64,000 bases of DNA from Verrucomicrobiota bacterium (lineage in GTDB: Bacteria; Verrucomicrobiota; Verrucomicrobiia; Verrucomicrobiales; Verrucomicrobiaceae), in contig JAFLEI010000001.1 of NCBI GenBank assembly GCA_017301975.1, positions 1-64,000 of the forward strand, written 5' to 3'. Position numbers and translations under genes: made by a program. Under the pieces are notes generated by a model. It was not told the origin of the DNA. It saw nothing but the letters and a program-made list of their open reading frames with translations, and ran no database searches. Shown here piece after piece: positions 34,577 through 42,653 of this stretch (position 1 is the first letter of the stretch; each line of letters starts with the position of its first letter).

Positions 34577-35278
34577 ATGTCTGCGCCCTCCTCTTCCTCG
34601 GAAAAATCGTCCTCCATCTGGACCATCCTCAATGTGATCATCGGTCTTGCCATCGGTGGCGCCGTCCTGCTGTGGGTGCTGGCTTTCATTTTTGATGGTT
34701 TGGGCTCCCTCCGTCCGAAAGCCGCCGCCGAAGCGCCTCCTTCCAGCCTTGCCAGCGCCTCTCCAGGTGCCGCTGCGGCACCGCCCGCCACCAATGCCGC
34801 CGCCCCTCTGGCCGTGGCCACCGCCACCACAGCTCTCCCAGTGCCCGCCGCGCCAGCCGCCGCCCCGGCCGTCCCCGCTGCCGCGCAGGCCGCAGGCGCT
34901 CCCGTGCTTGAGATCACCATCAAGCCGGACAACGCCAATCCCCTGGCCTATGACACCAAGGCCATCACCGCCAAGGCAGGCCAGAAGATCAAGGTCACCT
35001 TCACCAACACCCACCCCACGCTGCCCCAGCCGCACAACATCGTGTTCGGCAAGCTCGGCACCAAGGACAAAATGATGGCCATCGCCATGAGCGGCATGAC
35101 GCTGATGGACAAAGGCTACATCCCCGACTCCCCGGACATCCTCGCCCACACCAAGCTGCTCCAGCCCGGCCAGAGCGAAACCATCGAATTCACCGTGCCA
35201 GCCGCTGGTGAGTACCCCTACTTCTGCACCTTCCCCGGCCATGTGGCCATCATGAACGGCATTCTGACCGCGCAGTAA
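34577..35278 (+). CDS. Membrane-anchored cupredoxin (azurin-like)
   Basis: 233 residues from MSAPSSSSEKSSS; MRTPSPPPK ten codons earlier is an alternative. One membrane segment (about 15-35) is followed by an Ala/Pro-rich linker of about 60 residues and a type 1 copper domain: His ligand in LPQPHNIVFG and Cys, His, Met in YFCTFPGHVAIM. Blue copper proteins shuttle electrons in the periplasm. A membrane-anchored form with a flexible linker may serve a terminal oxidase or other redox enzyme, none of which lies nearby. Confidence 0.9.
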   Translation: MSAPSSSSEKSSSIWTILNVIIGLAIGGAVLLWVLAFIFDGLGSLRPKAAAEAPPSSLASASPGAAAAPPATNAAAPLAVATATTALPVPAAPAAAPAVPAAAQAAGAPVLEITIKPDNANPLAYDTKAITAKAGQKIKVTFTNTHPTLPQPHNIVFGKLGTKDKMMAIAMSGMTLMDKGYIPDSPDILAHTKLLQPGQSETIEFTVPAAGEYPYFCTFPGHVAIMNGILTAQ

Positions 35279-35297
35279 GCCCTGCCCGCTGGATGGG

Positions 35298-35344
35298 TGG
35301 AATGATGGAATGATGGGGTCTTGAACAGACGCCCCCCATTCCAC
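35298..35344. repeat. Short tandem and inverted repeat
   Basis: Two ggaatgat units (35299-35314) run into gggg; the second unit is partly complementary to ccccccattcca at 35333-35344, giving an imperfect hairpin. It lies in the 114-base gap before the OsmC gene. Confidence 0.35.
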
Positions 35345-35392
35345 CTCACTCCGGCACTCCAGTAATCTAATACTCCACCTCCTCCCCCCGCC

Positions 35393-35809
35393 ATGGCCGT
35401 CTCCATCAGCGTCGATTACGAAGGCGGCCTGCGCTGCCGGGCCACGCATGGCCCTTCGCAAAACCAGGTCATCACCGATGCGCCGGTGGACAACCACGGC
35501 AAAGGCGAGTCGTTCAGCCCCACCGACCTCGTGGCCACGGCGCTGGCCACCTGCATGGCCACCGTCATCGGCATCAAGGCGCAGCAGAAGGGCTATGACA
35601 TCGCGGGGATGAAGGTGAGCGTGGAAAAGCACATGAGCGCGGACAGCCCGCGCCGCATCGTGGGGCTGCCCATCACCATCCAGATCCCCCTGCCGGAAGA
35701 CCATCCCGACCGCAAGCTCCTCGAAGCCACCGCCCTCGGCTGCCCCGTGCACCACAGCGTGCACCCGGACATCGACAAGCCGGTGACGTTTGTTTGGGGC
35801 GTTAAGTAA
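35393..35809 (+). CDS. OsmC/Ohr family protein
   Basis: 138 residues with the two conserved cysteines of the family in ATCMATVIG (Cys54) and LGCPVHHSV. Other family features are GESFSPTDLVATALATC and the strands around IPLPEDHP. OsmC and Ohr proteins reduce organic hydroperoxides. This belongs to the general OsmC group, not the Ohr group, judged by the spacing; that is inference. Confidence 0.9.
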   Translation: MAVSISVDYEGGLRCRATHGPSQNQVITDAPVDNHGKGESFSPTDLVATALATCMATVIGIKAQQKGYDIAGMKVSVEKHMSADSPRRIVGLPITIQIPLPEDHPDRKLLEATALGCPVHHSVHPDIDKPVTFVWGVK

Positions 35810-35894
35810 TATAACGCATCCTTGGAAACAGGTCTGTGTGCCGTGCGCAGCGGGGACCTTTTCTCAAACAGAGGCAAGCCCCGGCCCTCCGGCG

Positions 35895-36036
35895 GTAGGT
35901 CGGCCGTGTTTGGCGTCGAGCGCGTGCTCACGGCCCATCGACTCTTCCGCCAAACCGCCCGACTGCGAGGACATTCGTGCGCCAGAGAGTTTGCCGTACG
36001 CTGACAGACGGGCGGGCTTCGCCACGACCGTCCTAC
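35895..36036. repeat. 142-base dispersed palindromic element, copy 1
   Basis: The left arm begins ggtaggtcggccgtg and the right arm ends cacgaccgtcctac; the arms are imperfectly complementary. The stretch gacgggcgggcttcgccacg and following bases (36007-36037) are nearly identical to 39669-39700. The interior also shares tcttccgccaaaccgcc (35943-35959) with tcttcgccagaccgcc in the second copy. It fills most of the 294-base gap between osmC and the next gene, where I see no gene. Confidence 0.65.
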
Positions 36037-36103
36037 GTCCATGCAGCCCTCTTTCTGGGAGAATAAGAGGAGTCCTTATTGCACAGCAACAAGGCAACTT
36101 TTC

Positions 36104-36820
36104 CTACCGCACCCAATGCGCGCCGCTGGAGAGGCCCACGTGCCAGTCGCGCAGGTGCATGTCGGAGTAGTCGGTCTTGCCTTGGGCTCCCACCATTTTG
36201 GTGCCGGTGGCGCGTTTCCAAGCTTTGCTGAAGCTTTCCGCCGTGTGGCAGCCCCAGCTCTGGCAGTAGGCCTTGGAGCTGAAGGCCCAGCGGCTGATCT
36301 TGCGCAGATCATTCTCATGCAGCCACGCGGTGGAGGTGGCGTACACGTCCGAGCTATAGTCAAACATGAAGCTGTACTTGTTCGAGTGGCCGAAGTACTC
36401 GAAGCCGGAGATCTTCAGATTGCCGCGTCCGGACTGGCCATTGTTGATGTAGTTGATGAGCTCCTGCGTGCTGCGGAACCAGACAAGGTGGATGTAGGGG
36501 TAGGCCTTGGTCACGGACTCAACATTCTGCGTCAGCGGCTGGTGCTCGGCGGCGGCGCGGCGCACATACGCGTCCCGGTACACCAGCCAGGTGATGCGGG
36601 TGTTCGCGGGAACGGTGTTGTGGATCTCCTGCATGCGCACGCGGGCGGTGCGGATGAAGTTGCCCCACCAGCGGTCGTGCTGCTCTCCGGGCCGGCGCAG
36701 ATCCTCAAACCCTCGTGCCGCAGGCCCACCGCTGACGATGAGGTATTCGGTGTCGGCAGCGGCCTTTGTGACAAGGCCGCTGGTGAGCAGAAGAAGCGTG
36801 GTGAAAAGCAGGCGGGTCAT
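36104..36820 (-). CDS. Secreted protein with His and Cys placed like a caspase-fold enzyme
   Basis: 238 residues, signal peptide to about TKA. No family recognised with confidence. FEYFGHSNKYSFMFDY offers a His after a strand and AYCQSWGCHTAESFSKAW offers Cys in a GCHTAE context, and the two are followed by KMVGAQGKTDYSDM. A His in GHS and a Cys in a following strand is the layout of clan CD (caspase-like, DUF4347-like) peptidases. That link is inference. Confidence 0.65.
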   Translation of the reverse strand: MTRLLFTTLLLLTSGLVTKAAADTEYLIVSGGPAARGFEDLRRPGEQHDRWWGNFIRTARVRMQEIHNTVPANTRITWLVYRDAYVRRAAAEHQPLTQNVESVTKAYPYIHLVWFRSTQELINYINNGQSGRGNLKISGFEYFGHSNKYSFMFDYSSDVYATSTAWLHENDLRKISRWAFSSKAYCQSWGCHTAESFSKAWKRATGTKMVGAQGKTDYSDMHLRDWHVGLSSGAHWVR

Positions 36821-36841
36821 GATGAGGCTAAGAAAGCACGA

Positions 36842-37579
36842 CTACTTCGTTTCGACGAGCTTGAAGTTTTTGAACTGCACGACCATCGGCGGGCCGGCGT
36901 GGATCTGCAGGGCCAGGAGGCCTTCCTTCGGCGCGTTGGCGGCGTCTTCGTCCGTCACGTCAATGGTCTGCTGGCCGTTGATGAAATGCTGCACATGGTT
37001 GCCCTTGGCCACGATGCGGTACTCGTTCCAGTCTTCGGACTTGATGCTGGCCTGGATGGCGGCGCTGTCTCCCACGCTGCCGGTCACTTCCACCACGGGC
37101 TTCTTGCCACCGTCCGCCGCAGGCTTGATCACGGTCTTTTCACCGCGCTTGGCCAGGATGCCACGGCCGCGCTCTTCGTAGAGGATGCCGCTGTAGGTCT
37201 TGCCCGCTTCAAAGTCGGCCTGGTAGCCGCTGATGATGGGGCCGTTTTCTCCGGCATTGAGCTCCTTGCTGCGGTACTGCACGCCGGAGTTGCCCTTTTC
37301 GATGCGGTATTGAAACGTCAGCTCGAAGTCGCCCACGGTGCCGCCTTTCCAGACGAGGAAGGTGTTATGCTTGAGGATGCTCTTCACCGGAGCGTCGGGT
37401 TTGGCGGGATCAGCAGGCGCCGCCGGGGTTTTGCCGGTGATGGTGCCGTCCTGCACGCTCCAGAGGTCCTTGTTGCCTTCCCAGCCGGTGAGGTCCTTGC
37501 CGTTGAAGATTTCTTTTTCTTCCGCGCTGGCGAAGGAAAGGGAGGCGAACAAGGCGGCGAGAGCGAGGTGCAGTTTCAT
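36842..37579 (-). CDS. DUF1080 (3-keto-disaccharide hydrolase-like) secreted protein
   Basis: 245 residues with signal peptide MKLHLALAALFASLSFASA. The family opening EKEIFNGKDLTGWEG and the central YEERGRGILAKRGEKTVIK, plus the end VVQFKNFKLVETK, identify a concanavalin-like DUF1080 domain. Members act on glycans, some on 3-keto sugars. It is commonly associated with the oxidoreductase and isomerase families that also occur in this window (8409, 50777), though not adjacent here. Confidence 0.94.
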   Translation of the reverse strand: MKLHLALAALFASLSFASAEEKEIFNGKDLTGWEGNKDLWSVQDGTITGKTPAAPADPAKPDAPVKSILKHNTFLVWKGGTVGDFELTFQYRIEKGNSGVQYRSKELNAGENGPIISGYQADFEAGKTYSGILYEERGRGILAKRGEKTVIKPAADGGKKPVVEVTGSVGDSAAIQASIKSEDWNEYRIVAKGNHVQHFINGQQTIDVTDEDAANAPKEGLLALQIHAGPPMVVQFKNFKLVETK

Positions 37580-37757
37580 GAATGGTTGTGGTGATCGGGC
37601 GAGGTTTAACGCGCAGGCCCGGGGTTGTCTATCGCTTTGCGGGCCGCCGGCGGATGGCACGTATGGCCATGGGACGGAAGATGTGGGCGGACTGCGGAAC
37701 AACCGGCGGTGGGAATCGTGCTTGCTGTTTGGTGCGGCAGTGATAATTCCGCGCACG

Positions 37758-38174
37758 ATGCAATTCCCGCGCTTCTTTTCGTCACCTTGGTTTTGGCGTT
37801 TTTTGGTGCTGCTGTGGTTTGGGACGCTCTACTGGCTCTCCTCGCAGAGCCACCTGCCCTCACCAGCGAAGTTTGAGGGCGTGGACAAGGTGGAGCATGC
37901 GATCTTTTTCTCTGCCGGCGGCATGTGCTTCCTGCTCAGCCTGCGCCTCGCGGGGCGCGCCAGGGCCACGGCCATCGCCATTCTCGCCTCGGTCCTGTTC
38001 TGCGGTGCCGTGGGCGGCTTTGATGAGTGGCACCAAACTTACACCCCCGGCCGCAGCGGCGGCGATGTGTGGGACTGGGCCGCCGACATGTGCGGCGGGT
38101 TCATTGGGGCCTTCCTGGCCATGGGGGTGCAGAAGTGGCTGGGGATGCAACGGACCAAGCAGCCTCTGCCGTAG
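37758..38174 (+). CDS. VanZ family membrane protein
   Basis: 138 residues from MQFPRFFSSPWFWRF; the long upstream extension of the frame was rejected. Four hydrophobic segments. VDKVEHAIFFSAGG and FDEWHQTYTPGRSGGDVWDWAADMCGG are the VanZ signature. The family is named for a teicoplanin-resistance gene but most members have unknown tasks. Confidence 0.9.
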   Translation: MQFPRFFSSPWFWRFLVLLWFGTLYWLSSQSHLPSPAKFEGVDKVEHAIFFSAGGMCFLLSLRLAGRARATAIAILASVLFCGAVGGFDEWHQTYTPGRSGGDVWDWAADMCGGFIGAFLAMGVQKWLGMQRTKQPLP

Positions 38175-38246
38175 GATGGGCGTGGTGACAGGCCGACGCC
38201 TCTCAGCGTGCTACACACTTCAGCCTGCGAGAATGCACCTCCTGCA

Positions 38247-38269
38247 GCCCAGTTGCGGCGCAACTGGGC
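38247..38269. repeat. Hairpin of the gTTGCnnnGCAAc type
   Basis: Exact 10-base stem gcccagttgc with gcaactgggc around ggc. It lies between the convergent vanZ-like and nuoH genes and has the same core as the two hairpins at 45921-45967. It may act as a two-way terminator though no T-run follows. Confidence 0.5.
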
Positions 38270-38277
38270 AACGTGGC

Positions 38278-39480
38278 TCACTTTAGCGGAAACAGCCACA
38301 TCAGCACCGCCGTGAGGAAGACGTTGGCCAGCGCGAGCTCGAAGAACACCTTCCAGCCGAGGGCCATGAGCTGGTCAAAGCGGAAGCGGGGCAGGGTCCA
38401 GCGGATGATGATGAAGAAGACGATGAAGGCGAACACCTTGGCGAAGAACGTGGCGATGTGCAGCAGGCCGGTGTACAGCGGTGTGGTGTCCGGCGTGTAG
38501 TGCAGCTGCAGCGGGATGATTTTCTCCAACAAGGGCCAGCAGGGGATGCTCCAGCCGCCGAGGAAGAGCGTCACCGCCATGCCTGAACCGATGATCATTG
38601 CGGCGTATTCACCCATGAAGAACAGGGCGAATTTCATCGAGCTGTACTCGGTGTGGTAACCGGCCACCAGTTCCGTCTCGCACTCGGCAAGGTCGAAGGG
38701 CAGGCGGTTTGTCTCCGCAAACATGGAGACGGTGAAGATGACGAAGGAGATGACGATGGGGATCAGCAGCACCCAGCGTGCGACGCTGAGGCCCTCGCCC
38801 CAGAGCGGCAGCAGCAGCCAGCCGTTAGCGTCCTGGAAGGCAGACATCTTGGTCAGGTTCAGCTCGCCGAAAATCATCAGCACCGGGACGATCGACAGGC
38901 CGAGCGAGATTTCATATGAGATCATCTGCGCGCTCGCACGCACGCCGCCAAGGAAGGGGTACTTCGAGTTGGAGGCCCATCCGGCGAGGACGATGCCATA
39001 CACGCCCAGGGAGGCGATGGCGAAGGTGAAAAGCGGCCCGATGCTCAGGTCTGCGATCACCATCTTGACCGGCTCGGCGACTCCGAGGAAGGAGAGGTTC
39101 AGCTCGCTGCCGAAAGGAAGGACCACGCAGGTGAGCAGCGCGGGCACCACCGTCATGCACGGGGCCAGCCAGTAGTAAAACGTGCGCACATGGGCGGGTA
39201 CAAAGTCTTCCTTCAAAATGAACTTCAGGCCGTCTGCCGCCGCCTGCGCCAGACCACCGATGCCGAAGGGCTGCCAGTCTTTTTTGAAACCAAAGAGCGT
39301 CAGCGGCACGCCCACGCGGTTCGGGCCCACGCGGTCCTGAATGACGGCGGAGATGCGTCGCTCAAAGTAAACCGCGATCGAGACCAGCGGGAGAATGACC
39401 AGGAAAGTGAGAAACACGATCTTCCCCACCGAGACGGCGAGCGCAATGAGATCGAAAGAGGCGAGCGTGGGAGTGAACAT
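38278..39480 (-). CDS. nuoH: NADH-quinone oxidoreductase subunit H
   Basis: 400 residues from MFTPTLASF; a GTG two codons upstream is possible. This is the quinone-site membrane subunit of complex I. Seen: YFERRISAVIQDRVGPNRVG, WASNSKYPFLGG, and ETNRLPFDLAECETELVAGYHTEYSSM near the quinone entry. Nine or so membrane segments are predicted by eye. The length is a little above the usual 320-350. No other nuo genes are next to it. Confidence 0.96.
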   Translation of the reverse strand: MFTPTLASFDLIALAVSVGKIVFLTFLVILPLVSIAVYFERRISAVIQDRVGPNRVGVPLTLFGFKKDWQPFGIGGLAQAAADGLKFILKEDFVPAHVRTFYYWLAPCMTVVPALLTCVVLPFGSELNLSFLGVAEPVKMVIADLSIGPLFTFAIASLGVYGIVLAGWASNSKYPFLGGVRASAQMISYEISLGLSIVPVLMIFGELNLTKMSAFQDANGWLLLPLWGEGLSVARWVLLIPIVISFVIFTVSMFAETNRLPFDLAECETELVAGYHTEYSSMKFALFFMGEYAAMIIGSGMAVTLFLGGWSIPCWPLLEKIIPLQLHYTPDTTPLYTGLLHIATFFAKVFAFIVFFIIIRWTLPRFRFDQLMALGWKVFFELALANVFLTAVLMWLFPLK

Positions 39481-39557
39481 CGGCACGGCGATTATCAGGA
39501 CGCAGCGAAGGGCGGCAACCGCATTTTGTGAAAAATTTCACAAGCTCCGGTTTGGGC

Positions 39558-39699
39558 GGCAGGTCGGGAGTGGTTGACGCCCCGATTCGTCCATTCTGCA
39601 GCGCTTCTTCGCCAGACCGCCGGCTTCGAATGGGCTCGCAGCCTGGACTTGCTTGAAGTGCGGTGAAGGACGGGCGGGCTGGCGCCACGACCGTCCTAC
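39558..39699. repeat. 142-base dispersed palindromic element, copy 2
   Basis: Left arm ggcaggtcgggagtgg, right arm ending cacgaccgtcctac (39686-39699). Its right arm and part of its interior match copy 1 at 35895-36036, and the two have exactly the same length when bounded by their arms. It lies in the 242-base gap between nuoH (its start) and the DUF4282 gene, where no gene is seen. Confidence 0.65.
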
Positions 39700-39722
39700 G
39701 GCCAGGCCTCCCTGTCAGGGGA

Positions 39723-40082
39723 TCAGCGCACCGGATCGGTGAACGAGGTCGATTTTGCGACAGGCTTGACCACAGGTTCATCCGCCATCGGGGCCAGGTG
39801 CTCGGCGATGCGGAAGATGGCGAGAATCAGCTCCACCGTCACGCGGGCGACGATGAGGTAGAGCAGAAAGGCAGCCGGGGCGACGATGATGCCCCACCAG
39901 CTGTAAAAGAGCCAGGACAAGGCATACATGAAAGCCGCCAGCAGGCTCAGGACATACAGCATGCGCACCAGATGGGGGGTGACGAAGCGCTTGAAGGAGA
40001 GGTCCAGCACGAGGTCAAGCACGGCACGGATCTGCCGCCACAGGCTGGAAAGCGCGGAAGTGGAGGGGGGCTCGGCATTCAT
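39723..40082 (-). CDS. DUF4282 membrane protein
   Basis: 119 residues. A helical, basic start leads to FKRFVTPHLVRMLYVLSLLA and two membrane segments (about 40-58 and 62-85), followed by RVTVELILAIFRIAEHL. This layout fits DUF4282. Function unknown. The 191 bases up to the next gene (40083-40273) hold no gene I can support. Confidence 0.75.
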   Translation of the reverse strand: MNAEPPSTSALSSLWRQIRAVLDLVLDLSFKRFVTPHLVRMLYVLSLLAAFMYALSWLFYSWWGIIVAPAAFLLYLIVARVTVELILAIFRIAEHLAPMADEPVVKPVAKSTSFTDPVR

Positions 40083-40273
40083 GCCCGCAAGAGTAGGCCC
40101 TGGCCCTGCGGGCGCAACCCGCCAGATGCGCCTGCGCCGGGAACCTTGGGGCGGCCTCGGAATACTGGTTGCGCGTTCTGATAACCGCAGCCAGAATCCG
40201 CGCCTCTTTTTCCGCCCTGTGGCCAGGTGCCTTAACAGAGACGTTCATCGACTAACCCAACACCGCTAAAGTC

Positions 40274-41323
40274 ATGCCTGCGAAATCCAAGAAACCCGCA
40301 GTTAAGAAGCCCGCTGCCAAGCCCGCCAAAAAAGCTCCGGCCAAGGCGGTGAAGTCGAAGAGCAAGCCCGCCCCTGCCAAAGCAGCCAAACCGGCGGTGA
40401 AGTCCAAGAGCAAACCCATTTTGAAAAAAGCGGTGCCGAAAAAACCCGCCCCGAAGAAACCCTCCCCAAAACCTGTGAAGAAACCCGCCCCGAAAAAAGC
40501 TGCCGCCAAGACACCCGCCCCTGCCAAAAAAGCCGCCGCCAAAGCTGCTCCAGCCAAGAAGCCTGCCGCCAAGGCTGAGAAGCCTGCCGCCAAGGCTGAG
40601 AAGCCAGCCGCCAAGGCCGCCCCTGCTCCGGCACCTGTGAAGGCCGCCCCCGTGGAAGCCCCGGCTCCGGTCAAAGCGTCCAAGCCCTCCAAAAGCACCC
40701 CTGCTCCCCTTGTCCCGAAAGGCCGCACCTCCGTCTCGACCACCGGCACGCCGCGCTCACGCCTCAATCGTGAAGAAGAAGGCATCACCATCGAAATCGC
40801 CAAGGGCCCGGTGAAGATGACCCCCTTCCTCAAGAAACAGAAGCAGCGCCTGATCGAACTGCGCGACGCCTACCTGAACTCCATCGAAGGCGTGGCCAGC
40901 GAGACCATCCGCAATGAAAACGGCGACTCCTCCGCCTTCGGCATGCATCAGGCCGATGCCGGCAGCGACGCCTATGACCGCGACTTCGCCCTCAGCCTCC
41001 TCGGCAAGGAACAGGACGCCCTGTACGAAATCAACGAGGCGCTCAAGCGCATCGAAACCGGCACCTACGGCCTGTGCGAAGGCACCGGCGTCATGATTCC
41101 TGAAGAGCGCCTGGAGGCCATGCCCTTCGCCCGCTTCTCCGTCACCTATCAGGAAAAGCTGGAGCGCAGCCAGATGAGCGGCCGCTGGAGCCGCCCCGTG
41201 CACTCCCTCTTCGGCCTCGACAACGCGGACGACGCTTCCGACGACGACAAGGATGAAGATGACGCCGCACCGAGCTCTTCGAATAACAACTCTGGCGAAT
41301 CGCTTGACTTCTCCAAAGAGTGA
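40274..41323 (+). CDS. Histone-H1-like Lys/Ala/Pro tail fused to a DksA/TraR-like domain without zinc ligands
   Basis: 349 residues. Residues 1-145 are almost pure Lys, Ala and Pro repeats (KKPAAKPAKKAPAKA), like histone H1 or AlgP tails and expected to bind DNA or RNA. From about 180 a DksA/TraR-type domain follows: a helical region with DAGSDAYDRDFALSLLGKEQDALYEI, then GTYGLCEGTGVMIPEERLEAMPFARFSV. The C4 zinc finger would need four Cys; only Cys268 is present and it is the only Cys in the protein. An acidic tail follows (DDASDDDKDEDD). DksA acts on RNA polymerase with ppGpp; Cys-less forms replace it under zinc limitation in other bacteria. It is the first gene of the ribosomal/folE2 block. 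Confidence 0.85.
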   Translation: MPAKSKKPAVKKPAAKPAKKAPAKAVKSKSKPAPAKAAKPAVKSKSKPILKKAVPKKPAPKKPSPKPVKKPAPKKAAAKTPAPAKKAAAKAAPAKKPAAKAEKPAAKAEKPAAKAAPAPAPVKAAPVEAPAPVKASKPSKSTPAPLVPKGRTSVSTTGTPRSRLNREEEGITIEIAKGPVKMTPFLKKQKQRLIELRDAYLNSIEGVASETIRNENGDSSAFGMHQADAGSDAYDRDFALSLLGKEQDALYEINEALKRIETGTYGLCEGTGVMIPEERLEAMPFARFSVTYQEKLERSQMSGRWSRPVHSLFGLDNADDASDDDKDEDDAAPSSSNNNSGESLDFSKE

Positions 41324-41346
41324 CCTAGCCTCTGCGCCCCAAATTT

Positions 41347-41520
41347 ATGCCGCGAGAAATCATCACCCTTGAATGCACCGAAGCGAAAGCCGCAGGTATG
41401 CCGCCCTCCCGCTACGTGACCACGCGCAACAAGAAAAGCGTCCGCACCCCGGGCCGTCTTGAGAAGGTGAAGTTCAACCACTTCATGAAGAAGCGCACTC
41501 TTCACCGCGAAACCCGCTAA
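41347..41520 (+). CDS. rpmG: Ribosomal protein bL33, Cys-poor form
   Basis: 57 residues beginning [14 protein letters not shown] and ending [12 protein letters not shown]. Zinc-binding bL33 carries two CxxC pairs; here only Cys10 is left (CTEA) and the second pair is replaced by FNHFM, so this is the zinc-free type. It lies 23 bases after the DksA-like gene and 18 before rpsR. A large-subunit protein near the E site. The gene was found by reading, as it is short. Confidence 0.93.
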   Translation: MPREIITLECTEAKAAGMPPSRYVTTRNKKSVRTPGRLEKVKFNHFMKKRTLHRETR

Positions 41521-41538
41521 TTTTTACCCAAGACTGCC

Positions 41539-41778
41539 ATGCAACCGAAGACCAAAGAACGCATGTCCAATTTCCGCCGCGCCAATCGCAAGATGCCGCG
41601 CCGCCGAGTGGACATCCCGGTGGAAAAGATTTCCTACACCAATCCTGAGCTGCTCGCCCGTTTCACCACGGAATCCGGCAAGCTCATCCCCCGCCGCATC
41701 ACTGGTCTTCCCGCCTGGCTGCACCGTGTGGTCGTCCGTGAGATCAAGCGCTCCCGCGCTGTGAACCTCATGCCTTGA
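41539..41778 (+). CDS. rpsR: Ribosomal protein bS18, Cys-free form
   Basis: 79 residues with the family core KISYTNPELLARFTTESGKLIPRRITGLPAWLHRVVVREIKRSRAVNLMP. There is no Cys at all. In most genomes rpsR sits with rpsF and ssb; here it is with rpmG. It binds S6 and the platform of the small subunit. The basic N-terminal stretch (FRRANRKMPRRR) is typical. Confidence 0.95.
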   Translation: MQPKTKERMSNFRRANRKMPRRRVDIPVEKISYTNPELLARFTTESGKLIPRRITGLPAWLHRVVVREIKRSRAVNLMP

Positions 41779-41817
41779 TTTTGCGGGATCTGCCCCTGAA
41801 GGCTCCCTTTTGATCTG

Positions 41818-41857
41818 CTTCCCACTGTTGCATGCGCGGCAGTGGGAAGTTTCATTT
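41818..41857 (+). terminator. Hairpin between rpsR and folE2
   Basis: Exact 10-base stem cttcccactg (41818-41827) with cagtgggaag (41840-41849), followed by tttcattt. The geometry suits a weak terminator or an attenuator, 15 bases before the folE2 ATG. It could reduce folE2 expression relative to the ribosomal genes. Confidence 0.5.
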
Positions 41858-41864
41858 CCAGCCC

Positions 41865-42653
41865 ATGTCCGCCCTTACCGACACGCAAAACGAACGCGAT
41901 GACCGCCGCCTGCCCATTGACCGCGTCGGCGTACGCAGCCTGCGCTTTCCCCTGAGCATCCGTGACCGTGATGCCGCCGTGCAGCATACCGTGGCCACCG
42001 TCTCCCTGGCCGTCGATCTGCCGCATCAGTTCAAAGGCACCCACATGAGCCGCTTTGTCGAGGTGCTGCATGCCCACGGCAAGGAACTGACCGTCTCCAA
42101 CATTGTGGCCATGCCGCGCGAGCTGATGAAAAAGCTCCATGCCGACAAGGCGCACGTGGAAATGCGCTTTCCATACTTCCGCACCAAAAAGGCCCCGGTC
42201 TCCGGTGCTGAGGGTCTGCTCGACTACGGTGTGATCTTTGAAGTGAACACAGACAAGGAGAAGACGGACTTCGTCCTCACCGTCGAAGTGCCCGTGACCA
42301 CGCTCTGCCCCTGCTCCAAGGCCATCAGCGCCCGTGGCGCGCACAATCAGCGCGGCACCGTCACCCTCGCCATTCGTTTCAGCGAGCCCGTCTGGATCGA
42401 AGATTTGCTGGAACTGGTTGAACAAAGCGCCAGCAGCGAGCTTTACAGTCTCCTGAAGCGCCCCGACGAAAAGTTCGTCACCGAAGCCGCCTACGACAAT
42501 CCCGTCTTCGTCGAAGACCTCGTGCGCAACATCGCCGTGAAAGCCAAGACGCATCCGCGCATCACCTGGTTCCGCGTTGAAGCGGAGAATTACGAATCCA
42601 TCCACAATCACAACGCCTGGGCGGTGATTGAAAGCCACACCTCGCCATCATGA
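41865..42653 (+). CDS. folE2: GTP cyclohydrolase FolE2 (type IB)
   Basis: 262 residues from MSALTDTQNERDDRR. FolE2 makes dihydroneopterin triphosphate from GTP, the first step to folate, and unlike FolE it does not need zinc strictly. Seen: VPVTTLCPCSKAISARGAHNQRG, the family signature with active-site Cys, and HMSRFVEVLHAHG. It overlaps the next gene by ATGA. In many bacteria folE2 is under Zur control, which makes its position beside Cys-free ribosomal proteins notable. Confidence 0.96.
   Translation: MSALTDTQNERDDRRLPIDRVGVRSLRFPLSIRDRDAAVQHTVATVSLAVDLPHQFKGTHMSRFVEVLHAHGKELTVSNIVAMPRELMKKLHADKAHVEMRFPYFRTKKAPVSGAEGLLDYGVIFEVNTDKEKTDFVLTVEVPVTTLCPCSKAISARGAHNQRGTVTLAIRFSEPVWIEDLLELVEQSASSELYSLLKRPDEKFVTEAAYDNPVFVEDLVRNIAVKAKTHPRITWFRVEAENYESIHNHNAWAVIESHTSPS

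Noticed and set aside
36041..37594. Plus-strand open frame of 517 codons across the secreted His/Cys and DUF1080 genes
   Set aside because: Overlaps two well-supported minus-strand genes with signal peptides.
40083..40273. Search for a Zur-type operator before the DksA-like gene
   Set aside because: No AT-rich palindrome of the usual form was seen; the region is GC-rich with only short dyads.
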